DNA of 64,000 nucleotides from Cubamyces lactineus. Lineage: Eukaryota > Basidiomycota > Agaricomycetes > Polyporales > Polyporaceae. Shown in pieces: positions 1 through 10,721 of this stretch; position 1 is the first letter of the stretch; each line of letters opens with the position of its first letter. The translations under genes and the position numbers were made by a program. The stretch covers positions 19,163 to 83,162 of the forward strand of contig JACDTU010000037.1 in the NCBI GenBank assembly GCA_022376465.1. The letters are read 5' to 3'. The notes beneath the pieces were generated by a model. That model was not told the DNA's origin. It ran no database searches and was given only the letters and a program-made list of their open reading frames with translations.

Positions 1-61
1 ATCCTTTACCCCTACCAGGTGGCCGCGACGTCACATATATCAGGGAGCAGCCACTTACATC

Positions 62-134
62 GCCGGGATAGCTCAGCTGGGAGAGCAACAGACTGAAGTT
101 CTGGAGGTCGCGTGTTCAATCCACGCTCCTGGCA
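62..134 (+). tRNA. tRNA-Phe (GAA)
   Basis: Complete intronless cloverleaf of 73 nt. The acceptor stem GCCGGGA pairs with TCCTGGC (one G-T pair), followed by discriminator A. The D arm is GCTC/GAGC, the anticodon loop CTGAAGT reads GAA (Phe), and the T loop is TTCAATC. A T-run follows five bases downstream, as expected for RNA polymerase III termination. Confidence 0.95.
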
Positions 135-138
135 CAGC

Positions 139-143
139 TTTTT
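139..143 (+). terminator. Pol III T-run after tRNA-Phe
   Basis: Five T residues directly downstream of the tRNA-Phe 3' end, the usual RNA polymerase III stop signal. Confidence 0.6.
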
Positions 144-456
144 GCGTCTCTTGACTTAGAACATAGCCAACCTATCGGACTCGCTCAGCACACCTCGTCT
201 CCCGACGCAACAAGCAACGCCGAATAGTCTGTTTACAGCCGAGTCGAGAGTATATTGCACAGTAGCATAGTGCGCGAGTACAGCTTGTACAGCGATTCAA
301 AGTATGCAAACAGTATGTACGAATGCTACGGTAGCGCTATACGACATCGACAACCGAATAGCTTCAAGCAAGCAAAACGAACAGCGCCGACGGGGTTGCG
401 GCAGGTATTCAAGGATACAAGTATGGTATGTGTTATGCAACAGAGATACATCAAAG
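144..456. other. No gene seen
   Basis: Between the tRNA and the 3' end of the minus-strand cysteine-motif gene. Short overlapping frames only; no domain, splice-consistent exon or RNA recognised. It probably holds the 3' UTR of the neighbouring gene. Confidence 0.5.
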
Positions 457-3400
457 TCAGCCTACCAACCGGAAACGTACAAGAATCCTCTGCCCCGGGA
501 AGAACTTGTGCCGCCGGTCCCACGCAACGCAGATCTGCAGCTCGCCCACCATCTTGACAGCCAAAGTAGGCGGTGGGTCCTCTTTGGGTGACTCAGAGGC
601 CTCCACGTTCTCGGCATCCGTGGGGGATTTCTGGGCTGGAGTCGATGGCGTACGCAACAGGACTTGAGCGCCGTATAGACATCGGAGCACAGCGACCACG
701 GAGTCTTCTGGGCCATCGTTCACGCCGACAGCTCTATGTGGGCAGTAATGTCAGCGCATCATACAAAACCGAGAGTGATGTAGTGATTTACGTGAATGGA
801 AGGCCGAGGGCTGCTTGCACGTTGCGCAGCACGCAGTTCACCGCTTCGTCGACCGAACCGCCAGAGGGATCAGCGACGACCGAGTACTCCCCGTCGAAAC
901 GGAACACAATTGGGTTCCGGTTGATCTTCTGGACATCGGCGCCACCAGCTTCCTGTTGGGCCTTGAAGCGCAGGTAGTGCGCGTGCGCGACCTTGAACTC
1001 GGTGAAGCGAGCGTGGAACGCCGTCAGTAAGGCAGCGAAATGCTGGTAGGCAGGCTGCAATGCAACGTCAATACAGTTCAGAGTTGTGAGCTCAGAAGCT
1101 ATGAGATCGAAGAACGCACCACTTCAGGTAGTCGTCTCGTATCCTGCACTTGCGAGGGACTTTCCGATGAAGGCTGAGATGCCTTTAGCTTTCTTGCTTT
1201 GTCCTTGACGTGCCGAACCCTAGCATCAGGCAGCGCAGAGTGCGCCTCCCCCAGGCGCTCTTCGCCGTCTTCGCCGAGAAAGTGAAGTGGCTCTCCACGC
1301 GCACGCGCACGTCTGAGCCGCGTGTCATTGCGCGTAGTGACGCGGCACGGCGGGCAGCACTTCCACTTGTACGCAGACTCGGGAGGCACCATGCGCTTGC
1401 AGCTGCGTCTGCCGCACTTGCGATAGCCTGTGTCCCCGCCACCAACTTCAGGGTTCGCCCAAGTAGAAACTGAAGGGAAATTACTCACCAGTCAGGTCGC
1501 CATCCTCGGGCATCTACGCGTAGAATAATTTAGCAATGAGGACAGCACGGAGCGAGAGACCTCTGAGGAACTTACGTTGACGATCATGCCTACCTCTTCC
1601 ACTGGGTCCTGTGGTACGACACCTGCCTGCTTCTGGCGCCGGACATACGCACGCCGCGCTCCGAAGCAGACACCGCAAATCCGCCAGCGCGAATTTTCGG
1701 CGAGCAGGTTCGCGCATTGGGGGACGCTGCAGATCCCACGGTGCTTCGGTCGGCGCGGGGATGTGGGCGCTGGAGGTGTCTCGCCGGAGTCTGGCTCGTG
1801 GACGATCGAATCGAGGGGCTGCGTCTGTCGATGAGGACGTGAGAGGGGAACACATGAAGTAGTTGAGAGCCGGACGTACGATGGTAGGCGTCCCGTCTTC
1901 TCCGTCGGAAAGGTTGTCAATCTCGGACTCGCCCTCGTTCGCCGAGTCCTCGAGCGGGGTCAGCTCAGATCCGTCCGAGTCCCACTCAAGCTGTCGCCTG
2001 AGAATATCCGTGTCCGACCGTCTCTTGCGCGAGGGTATCCGTATCACCAGCCGAGGTCGGACAGGGGTCGGAGGAGACGGCGTTGACGACCTTGACGAAG
2101 ACGAGTCGTCGGAGATCTCGTCCTCGCTTTCATCGTCACTCGACGACAGTGTTGCAATCTCGGCTTCCTGGGAAACATTTTCCGCCTCGAAAGGTGCAGC
2201 AAGCGGAGAGGGCTCCTTTGGTGGCATCGGCGACGTTGCTGAAGAACGCAACGGCGAGATAACTTGCTTCAGTGGGATCTCTGGAGACGCTGAACGTGAT
2301 GTCGGCGGCGACCGTGCCGGCTCCCTCTCGACTTGCGGAGGCAATGCGACGATGGACGGCTCTGCAGTCTGTGGCGAAGACTTGAGCTGTGGTGACGGCG
2401 AAGCTGTCGAGGTGGCTGTCATTTCCGGAGATACTGTGCCCACCGCTGGCTTTGCCGCCGCTGGGGACGCCGTCGACACCTCCACCTGTGATACCGTCGC
2501 CGTGGTTGGCGGTGTTAAGGATCTCGGAGGCAACCTATCTACTCCAGGAGATTGGGTGGTGACTTCGGATAGGGTCGACGTCGCCTTGACAGGCTGTAGA
2601 TCCGACGAAGAAGGGGGCGAGGGAGGTCCTTGGGCGCTCGTAGTGGCCAACGCCGACTTCTCCAGAGCAGCAGCACGCCGCTTCCGCTTGAGCACGAGCG
2701 CCAACGGCAACTCGTCCTCCTCCACATCCGTCGCATCGCCATCTAGCGCGTCCCTTGCGTCACCCGCCGCGGCCTGTCCCTCACCAGCAGCACCCCGACC
2801 TGTGATGAACGATGCACTCAGTCCGGCGACGCGCGCGCGGAACTGCTTGCGCCAGAGCACGAAGCTGCAGTCCGTACAGAATTCGCCCTTGGTCCCTGCT
2901 GGAATGCGCCCGATACATCCTGGCGAGACGCACGCCCGTTCTGGCATGAGTGATGTATCGACGGAGAGCGTCGGCGCATGCGTACGCTTTCGCTTGTGAG
3001 GGGGAGCGGCATCGTTGGGCTGTGGGGTGGGGACGATCATCGATTGAGCTAACGTAGAGCATATACTCAGTGTAAAAGGCACATACAGCTGGAGGGGCAG
3101 TTGCACGATGGCGATGTGCTTTATCCTGGCTCTGTTCAGAAGTTTGTCAACATGTCAGAGCGCCCTGCCTTCCACAACTTACCTGATCCGCGGTTTCTGT
3201 GCCATCGGAAGCCGGTATTACGATGCTTTCAGTAGGAGTGAGGCCCGTTTGCGGATATGTGACCGGTTGCGCGACCGCAGAAGCTCGGTGGGCCTGCTCC
3301 ATCGCGATCGTCCCAGGAACTCTCGCCAGGATTTCTCCTCGGGGGCCATAATGAGGTGCACCGATAGAGCTCGACTGGATAGGGACTTGATAGGATAGAA

Positions 3401-4553
3401 AACGTCTACCACTATCCAACGGAGGAGGGGCTAGATCCTGTCCATGGAGGAGATGCCTATGGTCAGGGTGAACAAACGCTATGGCTGTCTCTAGTGCGCT
3501 CTTCCCCTCTGCGGATGTAATCGGCTTCGGTGCGTGCGTCTTGCGTCTCATTTCATCGGGTATTTGGGGAGGCGGCCCCATAATTGTCAACTGAGGTTGC
3601 TGAATGGGCACCTCTGGGCTGACAAGCTGCGACGCACGGCAAGAAGCACAGAACATTGGTTGACCTGCACGCGCTACGTTCAGGCGAACCGTCATTGCCG
3701 CATGGCATGATGAACACGAAACAGTCTACGCAAGGACGTGATGGTCAGTACGTGCGTAAATCGAGGATGTCTATCTTGCGTTTCAGCAGCAGTTTCTTTG
3801 TTCGCGAACACGCTTTGGATGATTTGGGAGACAAAGGCAGCGATACGCCAACCCTCTGTCGCACAACGCTGTACAGACAGAACGAAAAGTAACACTCACC
3901 ACTGTCTTCTTGTTATCAGCCTCCTTGCACCCCGGACATCGTTTCCATGGCCATCCCGGCTCGAGCACATTAGCGCACGACCCAACAGAACACACACGCG
4001 TCGTCTTGACCAATTCCGCCCATCCCTTGACCTCCGCACGCTGATTTGTGAAGCCCAGAGCCCTTTCGAGCGAGCTCGAGGTGACAGTCGCGGTGGGAGT
4101 CGCGCTAAAACTTGTTCTTGCACTTCTCGCGGGCGTGGGTGCTGGTCCCGGCGCTTGGAAAGTCGGCGCGGGCGCGTGGACCGCGACGAGAGACGCGTTC
4201 ATACCGAGCGAGACGACGACCTCGAGGTCGAAACGCAACCTGCGCCCCTGTCTTGGGGGATTGACATACACTGCAGGGCGCGAAAAAATGTGGACGCACG
4301 TTACTCCCGGCTTTTCCCAACGCCTCTTAAGTACAATGTCGATCACCTGCAGATCCTCGAGGATTTCCTTCGCTTCGGAGGTCGGGACGGAAGTGCGGGG
4401 ACCTGCAGATCGGACGCCAGATGTTGAGCTGAGCTCGCTGCTGTGCACGATGAGCTCGAGAACGTCGCTACAGCCTACAGCAGATCTCAAGCGGCGGGGT
4501 GTCTCAGAGCAAGCGTCGGGGATCCGGGGAAAAATAAATTCCGAAAATTCCAC
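457..4553 (-). CDS. Large unknown protein with five Cys-x-Cys ribbon-like motifs
   Basis: Function unknown. Exons read right to left: 4553-3900, 3725-3183, 3131-3083, 3048-1880, 1824-1576, 1513-1489 (a 25-nt micro-exon), 1469-1150, 1054-792 and 733-457. The phases close exactly (3,549 nt, 1,182 aa), which supports the model. Five small cysteine modules are spaced along it: CSVGSC..CPGC (about residue 200), CSSC..CASC (225), CVSPGC..CTDC (455), CSVPQC..CGVC (840) and CGRRSC..CCPPC (910). They look like repeated zinc-binding ribbons; that is inference. The middle is a long Ser/Pro/Glu-rich, probably disordered stretch. After a conserved-looking FRFDGEYSVVADPSGG patch, the C-terminus ends in FFPGQRILVRFRLVG. 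The first ATG (4553) is the least certain point, and the weak donor of the 49-nt exon is chosen by phase. The alternative is two adjacent genes with a second start near 3040. Confidence 0.6.
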
Positions 4554-4891
4554 TGGGCGCCCGTTGCTGTCGTAAACCCTTCCAGTTACAGGACTTGTCC
4601 AACTTCAAGTAGGTGATCAGTTGGTTGGCAAATTGGCAGCGCTCAACAACGCCTGTGCGACAAGGACAAGCGCAAGAGTTACATGACGCGTTATCTGAAC
4701 GCAGATGCTGCGGTATCACGATGCTCTGTACGCTACTAGCATATGCTAGAATGTGAGTTTGCAACAGGGAGGCACGTGGACCAAGCTACTTGAACACTCT
4801 AATGATACACCGGCCCATACAGCGAAAACATCCACATTCATGGACATCCGAGAGACTCCAGCAGTCATTCCATCACCAACCTCGACATCCA

Positions 4892-6497
4892 TCACGTCCA
4901 CCGCTGGACCACGACACTGTTAGCCAAACCTGCCGCCTCAAGCGTCTGCGTCTCGTCCTCGAAAGTACGGTTCGGGAACGTAGTCATGATCACATACGGA
5001 CGAGCGTTGTTCTCGGGGCGGGAGCTAGGACATTCGTGTGGTCAGTACAAATGCGCGCCTCCAAACAGAGTACACCTACGCGTTGATGAAGTTGCGTATA
5101 TCACCAACGGTGTGCGTCAGATTCATACGTGCGACCATTCTGCATATTAAAATCAGCACGGGAGATTCCTGAGCTTATACGACTCTTAGAAGCATACCGT
5201 GTCCCATCCGCCAGCCGGATCTGCACACTAGTCGTCGGTTTGCTCTGATCGACTTCGAATCGAGTGCTAATGCTCTCTACGGCTCTTTGTGTAGGCAGCG
5301 AGCTACCACCAGCTGTGCCCGTAGGGAATCCGCCGGGCATACCGCTTCCACTTGAGCTTGAGCTCGCCCCGGTCGTGATCTCTCCTGGAATGGGCGAGCC
5401 GAGGCGGTGACCTTGTCCAGAGAAGACCTTGGCCTGACGAGCCCGGGGAGAGGCTACGTAGTCTTCATCCAGGCGCCTTACGACGCGAAGTTCGACTGGC
5501 TGTCCAGGAGATACGTTTAGAATGTGCGGTGGGGCGCGCCTGGATGCAGCAGGATGGTGAGTGAGTGATGTAGCATTCGGAGACATGAGTATCCAACTAG
5601 CGTACCCAGATTTAATCTCAGCAAGGATTTGTTCGTTCTCAGGAACTCCGTAGCGCATCAGCTCGCCGTCCTCAACGGTGAATCCGTCGCGCCAGAAAGT
5701 CAGATGGCGGATAGCGGTCTCTTCTTCAGATTCTGTAAACACGTCTCACTCAATGCATGTAAATGTTGACGTAACGTGCCGGACTTACGGGCATCGACGG
5801 CATCAGGATCGGGGATATATTCGCTGTCCACTTCGTCACTGCCGAGCGTGTGTCCACCACCAAAGAAAGCGCGGCTACGGGGAGGCGCGGCAGTTCCGGG
5901 CTGAGCTGCAGGTGGTCCTGCCCTGCGGGACAAGATGAGACTCAGACGTACTTCTAGCCATATTCGATTATAAGGGTGACGCACTCTGCAGCCCGCCTCA
6001 GCAAATCGCGGACAAGCTCCCCACCGGGAACCGCTCCGGGCCTATCGGGATTTTGGACTGAGATACCGCTAGGTCACAGATTCTATGTCAGCATATTCGC
6101 ATAGGGGCAAATCGGGGAAAGCAAAGGTACCTCCGCTCACCGCCAGCGTACCAGTTCTCACCCTGGTCTGCGCCAGGACGCTCATCCTCCTCATCGTCGT
6201 CGTCATCCATACGTCCCCCTCCATGGGGAGCGTGGCCACCCATCGCCGGGCCGCCACCACTGGATATGTCGTTCAATGTTGCGATGCGTCGACCACCTCC
6301 TGCACTGTTCGTCCTGCACAGTGACAACGGTTAGACATGCAAGGTTTCTTGCAATGAAACAATGCAGTGGCGCACCTCGAGGATGAGTTGGACGAGGCGC
6401 CCCATGCGCCTACGCGACCGATTCGAGGGCCACCGCTGTTAGATGGCAAGGAGAAAGGACTCCGAGTACGCTGCGTATTGTTGTTTTCGTCAGACAT
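4892..6497 (-). CDS. p47/Shp1-type UBX-domain Cdc48 cofactor
   Basis: Eight exons (6497-6376, 6313-6131, 6068-5985, 5922-5789, 5732-5606, 5539-5198, 5139-5080, 5024-4892) join to 1,185 nt, 394 aa, with all phases closing. Family landmarks in order: [10 protein letters not shown]; an acidic run and [27 protein letters not shown]; a SEP domain ([20 protein letters not shown] through [12 protein letters not shown], with PVELRVVRR and GQGHRLGSP after it); a linker; then a UBX domain from [14 protein letters not shown] to [19 protein letters not shown] and VVVQRWT at the end. Known role: adaptor that recruits the Cdc48/p97 ATPase to ubiquitylated or membrane-fusion substrates. The usual N-terminal UBA domain is not visible: the protein starts at a Ser/Asn-rich stretch only 40 residues before RRIATL. 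It is either a UBA-less form or an upstream exon was missed. Confidence 0.93.
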
Positions 6498-6534
6498 CGA
6501 AGAAGCCCAGGATGTGGTAAGTGTGCAAGACGCG

Positions 6535-7229
6535 TAAGGTAGGCCTCGCACAGACTCGACTACGTCACATGACCGAAATCTGTCACGCTGAGCCCGTTTT
6601 GGCGGGGAGAAGAGTTTGCATTTTATATATGATCTCGCCCACCTCACTTTTCAAGAATCGGCAACCTACAAGTTCACGAGAAGTGCTCTCCCTGCGACCT
6701 GTAGGTTCTTGATTTTGAGGAAAGTAGATTGAGGTCGACTTATTCAACGTGGGGGAACACAATCCACCAGCGCTAGACCCGAGAAATACACGTTATGTGC
6801 GATAAGTTGCCATTAGCGCCGAGATGCGCATTTCTGGCGCGGCGGCATGAGGCCTCTGGCCGTGGCCGCCAATGCTAAGACGTACGCCCATGGACATCAT
6901 TCATAGATATTGAGGTGACGGGCGCAGCCTAGGGAATGCTTGAGACGTTCACAATGATACAGTGCATGTTTATCAATCAATGCTGCCCCAGCTTTCACGT
7001 CAAACATTCTTCTAGTCTGTAGTACATACTGCGTAGTTGCCATGCTGTCAATACGTTTCCACCGAGGTCACCATGGGATTGCGCTCTCGCCGACCCCTGG
7101 TGTACTGAGCTAAACAGTACGTAGCCTCCGTAGGCATGCCAATTGTGCAGACAAGTCCCGCAAACGCTCAAGCTCACGTGAATGGTCACGCGTGACAGAG
7201 GTAGTCGAGTCTGTGCGAGGCCTACCTTA
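6535..7229. mobile_element. Candidate MITE with 27-bp terminal inverted repeats
   Basis: A perfect inverted repeat beginning AGGTAGGCCTCGCAC at 6537-6563 is mirrored at 7201-7227. Both copies are flanked on the outside by TA, as a Tc1/mariner-like insertion would leave. About 690 bp inclusive, no transposase frame inside. The left end lies about 40 bp upstream of the UBX gene start, so the element occupies its promoter. Non-autonomous status and superfamily are inference from the repeats and the TA. Confidence 0.5.
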
Positions 7230-7323
7230 ATTAGAGCAGTACGCGTACCGCGCTCAGGAAGCCATATCATGGCTGCCACGTTGCCCTAGGCTCGAGAACG
7301 ACGTGCTCATATTACTCCACAAT

Positions 7324-7395
7324 GCCCGTTTAGCTCAGTGGTAGAGCGCGCCACTCGTAATGGTGAGGTCGGTTGTTCAATCCAGCCAATGGGCA
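7324..7395 (+). tRNA. tRNA-Thr (CGT)
   Basis: Intronless 72-nt cloverleaf. The acceptor GCCCGTT pairs with AATGGGC, the D arm is GCTC/GAGC, and the anticodon loop CTCGTAA reads CGT (Thr). The T loop is TTCAATC and the discriminator A. It lies seven bases upstream of tRNA-Gln; the two could be co-transcribed. Confidence 0.93.
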
Positions 7396-7402
7396 CGTTT
7401 CC

Positions 7403-7483
7403 GGCGCTATAGTGTAGTGGTTATCACTTGGGATTCTGATTTGCAGTGTTCCCAAAACCCAGGTTCGAGCCCTGGTAGCGCCT
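7403..7483 (+). tRNA. tRNA-Gln (CTG) with 9-nt intron
   Basis: 81 nt. The acceptor GGCGCTA pairs perfectly with TAGCGCC. The anticodon stem TGGGA/TCCCA encloses TTCTGA plus one base once a 9-nt intron (TTTGCAGTG, after position 37) is removed, giving anticodon CTG. The D-arm sequence ATAGTGTAGTGG is that of fungal tRNA-Gln. A TTTT run follows. Confidence 0.92.
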
Positions 7484-7732
7484 GATCTTTTGCTCTTGCC
7501 CTTGCGAAACAGTATCATTTTTCGTCTGCTGATCAGGAGTTGTAAGGCATCATAGAGGCAAAGACATAACGCCGGCAGGGTTGGTCTTTCCAGGTTTAGT
7601 TGGCATCAGAAACGGTAGGCACCTCACGAACACATTCTACAAGCGACGAGGGCCCTACGGAGTAGCAAAAAGGTACACTCTTAATATCTTGGCAAGAAGG
7701 ACGCTGCTTCGCGAGCGCAAAAGCAAAAGATC

Positions 7733-7813
7733 AGGCGCTACCAGGGCTCGAACCTGGGTTTTGGGAACACTGCAAATCAGAATCCCAAGTGATAACCACT
7801 ACACTATAGCGCC
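7733..7813 (-). tRNA. tRNA-Gln (CTG) with 9-nt intron, mirror copy
   Basis: Reverse-strand copy of the tRNA-Gln at 7403-7483, identical by eye including the 9-nt intron and discriminator. Internal control regions are intact. Confidence 0.92.
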
Positions 7814-7820
7814 GGAAACG

Positions 7821-7892
7821 TGCCCATTGGCTGGATTGAACAACCGACCTCACCATTACGAGTGGCGCGCTCTACCACTGAGCTAAACGGGC
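7821..7892 (-). tRNA. tRNA-Thr (CGT), mirror copy
   Basis: Reverse-strand copy of the tRNA-Thr at 7324-7395 with the same acceptor, anticodon CGT and T loop; no mismatch seen. Confidence 0.92.
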
Positions 7893-8012
7893 GATGCAAA
7901 GATTCGTGTTTACAACTGTGTAACAGTTTGCGCAGCCAACCAGTCGAGACCTAAGTCCACTTGAAGCTGATCGCGCCGCCCAAATTCATCCTTCTTACTT
8001 GTACGACACACC

Positions 8013-8731
8013 ATGGCATCGAGCTCAGCAGCACCACAGCAAATCAATGTGACGGATCTGGACGTTCCCCAGCTCGCAGATGTGAGGCGGCAGCTCGAGG
8101 AGGTGCGCGTGTTCCGCTCATTGAACACTGGGCTCCGTCCGCTAATGCATCGCCATCCACTAGGAGCTCACCCATCTCTCCAACTCGTACGCGCAGCTGC
8201 GTCAGGCGCAGGCCAAGTTCCGCGCGTGTATGGAGAACGTCGGGCAGGTCAATCCAGAAAACAGCGGTGCGTGTCTGTATATATCTCCGGCCTCTGGTGT
8301 GCTGTGAGGAAGTGGTGTGAGGCGTCGATCGGTCGGTCGGTACTGAACGGTATGCGGAGGACAGACAAGACGATATTGGTGCCGCTTACGAACTCGCTGT
8401 ACGTCCCCGGGAAGCTGAAGGACACCGAGCATGTCATCGTCGACGTCGGGACGGGCTACTACGTGAAGAAGGTGCGTCCGATCTCGCGTGCGGGTAAGAT
8501 GAGTAGAGAGCAACCGCCGACAACTGCTTGTCTGTGCTGTACTTTGCGTGCGAGCAGACGCGCGCGCAGGCGATGAAGCACTACGAAGCCAAGGTCGACT
8601 ACATCCGCACGAACCTCGAGGCGCTGCAGGAGACGATTCAGAAGAAGCAGGAGAATATGAACTACCTAATCAATGTCCTGCAGATGAAGCTGCAGCAACA
8701 AGCGAGCGGCAAGGAGACCAAGGCCGGGTAA
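8013..8731 (+). CDS. Prefoldin subunit 5
   Basis: Four exons (8013-8102, 8164-8266, 8365-8471, 8558-8731), 474 nt, 157 aa, close to the family's usual length. Prefold al-type alpha subunit layout: an N-terminal coiled coil (LADVRRQLEEELTHLSNSYA...LRQAQAKF), a central beta-hairpin segment TILVPLTNSLYVPGKL with VIVDVGTGYYVKK, and a C-terminal coiled coil (AKVDYIRTNLEALQETIQKK) ending Lys/Gln-rich. Known role: part of the hexameric cytosolic prefoldin that passes unfolded actin and tubulin to the CCT chaperonin. The ATG follows a CACC context. The tRNA-Thr mirror copy ends 120 bp upstream. Confidence 0.95.
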
Positions 8732-9491
8732 AACGTTGTGGGAAGGTCAGTACGGAGATTCAGATGCTTACAGGGCATGTGATAGATTATGTACTGACCT
8801 TGATTCGTGCAGTGTATGGCTAGCAGCTCACCTGCATAGTGGGTGTACGCTATGATGTAATAGTAGACAAGACACAAGGTAGATTTGCATACTCGGGGGA
8901 ACATGCTAAAACGGATCAGAGTACAAGATAGAGAACACGACCAAGAAAGGGGGTTTTCATAGGGAAGTAGATGAGGAGGGATTCGCATATTGGGACGGGA
9001 TGGGATGGGGTGGGGGAGGAAACCGCGCGACCGAGACGAGCGACTGCTAGAGAATCAAGGGAAGGGCCCAGAAGATCAGAACTCGCGCCCACGCCAACCA
9101 GAAGTTGAGAAAGGAAGCCATACTGCATACCATGAAGCTCGCAACCTCGATCTGCTATATGGGAGAATGCACGCGGCGCCATCTGCTGCGAGCCCTCCCA
9201 TGATGGTCCCAGTCAAGCCAGTCAATTCAGGTCCGGGTCGGTTGAGTCTGCTGCCCACATCGCAGGCGGCGATGACGCGACATCGCGCACAGGGCAGACG
9301 GGGCGGAGTGGAAGACGCACTGCGTCCACCATTCCGTGAGGCGCGATCCGGCACGGATACCTCTAACGCTCTCGGGCAGGCTGTAGTCCGAAGACATGTC
9401 GGTTATCTGCGTATGCCGTGAGCAATACGATCAGCGATCCCACTGCATGAATGTGCACTCGCCTGTTGACGGTGTTGAGGATCGCGTACAC
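8732..9491. other. No gene seen; convergent 3' UTR region
   Basis: Lies between the 3' end of prefoldin 5 (+) and the 3' end of the PIN gene (-). The open frames here lack domain features and overlap each other on both strands. Probably the two 3' UTRs. Confidence 0.5.
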
Positions 9492-10721
9492 TTAGGGATC
9501 GAGTTTCTCTCCTCGCGCGAGGACGCGGACGACACGGCTGGGCTGCGCCACCATCTCCATCATTGCCATCACTGCTGGGGGACGCTCGACGAGGCCTGTG
9601 CTCGTCGACGGTGGCGGTCTGGCCCCGGGCGCAGCACCGCGAGAGTTACGCCGCCCTCGCCCAGACTGTCCGTGGCCCTGTCCGCGCTTGGTGCGCTCTT
9701 CCTCTCCCGAGCGACGCCCCTCGCCGGAGCGGCGGCCTCCTTTGGTGGCGGTATCAGCGCTGGGGTTCGTGCTGTGGTTCTGCGGCGGGGCAGACGAGAC
9801 CTCGAGGACTTCGATGCCAGCCTTGGAAGCCCAGCGGGCAACTAGTGCGCCTGAAAGGCGACACTCGTACCTGTTCGGTTGAGGTGCGGGGAGAGGGACG
9901 GGCGAAGCCGAGATGGGTGCGGCGTTAGCAGGCTCGGTATGCGCGTCCGCAGAGGGAGAGACGACGGCGAGCACGACGCGAGGCTTGGCAATCTTCTGGT
10001 CCTTGAGCTCCTCGGCAGCATGCTCGGTCTCCCAGCGCGCACAGCAGATGGTGCGGCGGACCCACTCCGGGGAGGTGTTTTGTGTTCCTGCGGTCTGGTC
10101 GTCGAACGGGATGCTGTCCCACGGCACGAATGCATCGTCTTGCTGCACACGGATGCGCGGGTTCGTGCCAACCTGAGCTTCGAGAATGCGGGATGCAGCA
10201 CGGGCCCGCTGGGCGAGGACGCTCGTGCCCTTCTTGAGGAGGTCCAAGGTGTTCAACGCTATGCGGATTTTGAGTTCTGATGGTAAGTTACGCGGAAACG
10301 GAATACGCTCACCTTCCAGAGGAACGATCACGATCTCCTCCCGGCCCTCTCTGCACCACTTCTTGAGATGGTAGAGTCCATGGACGAGCACGCTAGCGTC
10401 GATAACGACCACATCCGCGTCCTTGTGGCTCTTGCCATCCTCGCTCCGCCTCTCCTCCCTATCCGTCTTCTGACCGTCCGTTTTCGCCTTTGCATCCTCT
10501 CCGTCCTCGGTACGCCTCTTCATGAGCTTCGTGTTTGCGCCAGAAAAGCTGCGCTTCGTCTCGCCGCCGCGCCATGTCTCGGGGCTGCGGCGTCCGCGCC
10601 AGTTGCCGCCGGCGGTGTGGACGACGGACTTTTCAAGCTGCTCGACTTGGTGGTTGAGGAAGGCGGCGCCGAGCGCGCGAGACATGGCGAGTTTGTTCGG
10701 AGCGACCTTTGCGTCGGCCAT
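9492..10721 (-). CDS. PIN-domain protein
   Basis: Open frame of 409 codons. Residues about 100-345 form a PIN-like nuclease fold: DADVVVIDASVLVHGLYHLKKW supplies the first acidic residue, then a helical stretch NTLDLLKKGTSVLAQRA, then SPEWVRRTICCARW, and LVARWASKAGIEVLEV near the end of the domain. PIN domains are Mg-dependent single-strand RNases; which one this is (SMG6-, Swt1- or NYN-like) I cannot tell. The N-terminus is basic (WRGRRSPETWRGGETKRSF) and the C-terminus is a Gly/Arg-rich low-complexity tail (GQGHGQSGRGRR). A good GTGAGC...CATCAG pair with a CGTAAC branch site could remove a 36-nt in-frame intron near 10280-10317, so 12 residues after VPLEG may be intronic. Confidence 0.7.
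   Translation of the reverse strand: MADAKVAPNKLAMSRALGAAFLNHQVEQLEKSVVHTAGGNWRGRRSPETWRGGETKRSFSGANTKLMKRRTEDGEDAKAKTDGQKTDREERRSEDGKSHKDADVVVIDASVLVHGLYHLKKWCREGREEIVIVPLEGERIPFPRNLPSELKIRIALNTLDLLKKGTSVLAQRARAASRILEAQVGTNPRIRVQQDDAFVPWDSIPFDDQTAGTQNTSPEWVRRTICCARWETEHAAEELKDQKIAKPRVVLAVVSPSADAHTEPANAAPISASPVPLPAPQPNRYECRLSGALVARWASKAGIEVLEVSSAPPQNHSTNPSADTATKGGRRSGEGRRSGEEERTKRGQGHGQSGRGRRNSRGAAPGARPPPSTSTGLVERPPAVMAMMEMVAQPSRVVRVLARGEKLDP

Larger units (their letters stand above)
7324..7892. repeat. Inverted duplication of the tRNA-Thr/tRNA-Gln pair
   Basis: 7324-7503 and 7713-7892 are mirror copies (start and end coordinates sum to 15216 throughout), covering both tRNAs and about 20 bp beyond tRNA-Gln, where they begin to differ (CTCTTGCCC against TTTTGCGCT). 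The 210-bp spacer has no recognisable gene. Confidence 0.9.

Noticed and set aside
1863..2999. 378-codon plus-strand frame
   Set aside because: Antisense to the Ser/Pro-rich exon of the cysteine-motif gene, whose exon phases all close; the frame is a shadow.
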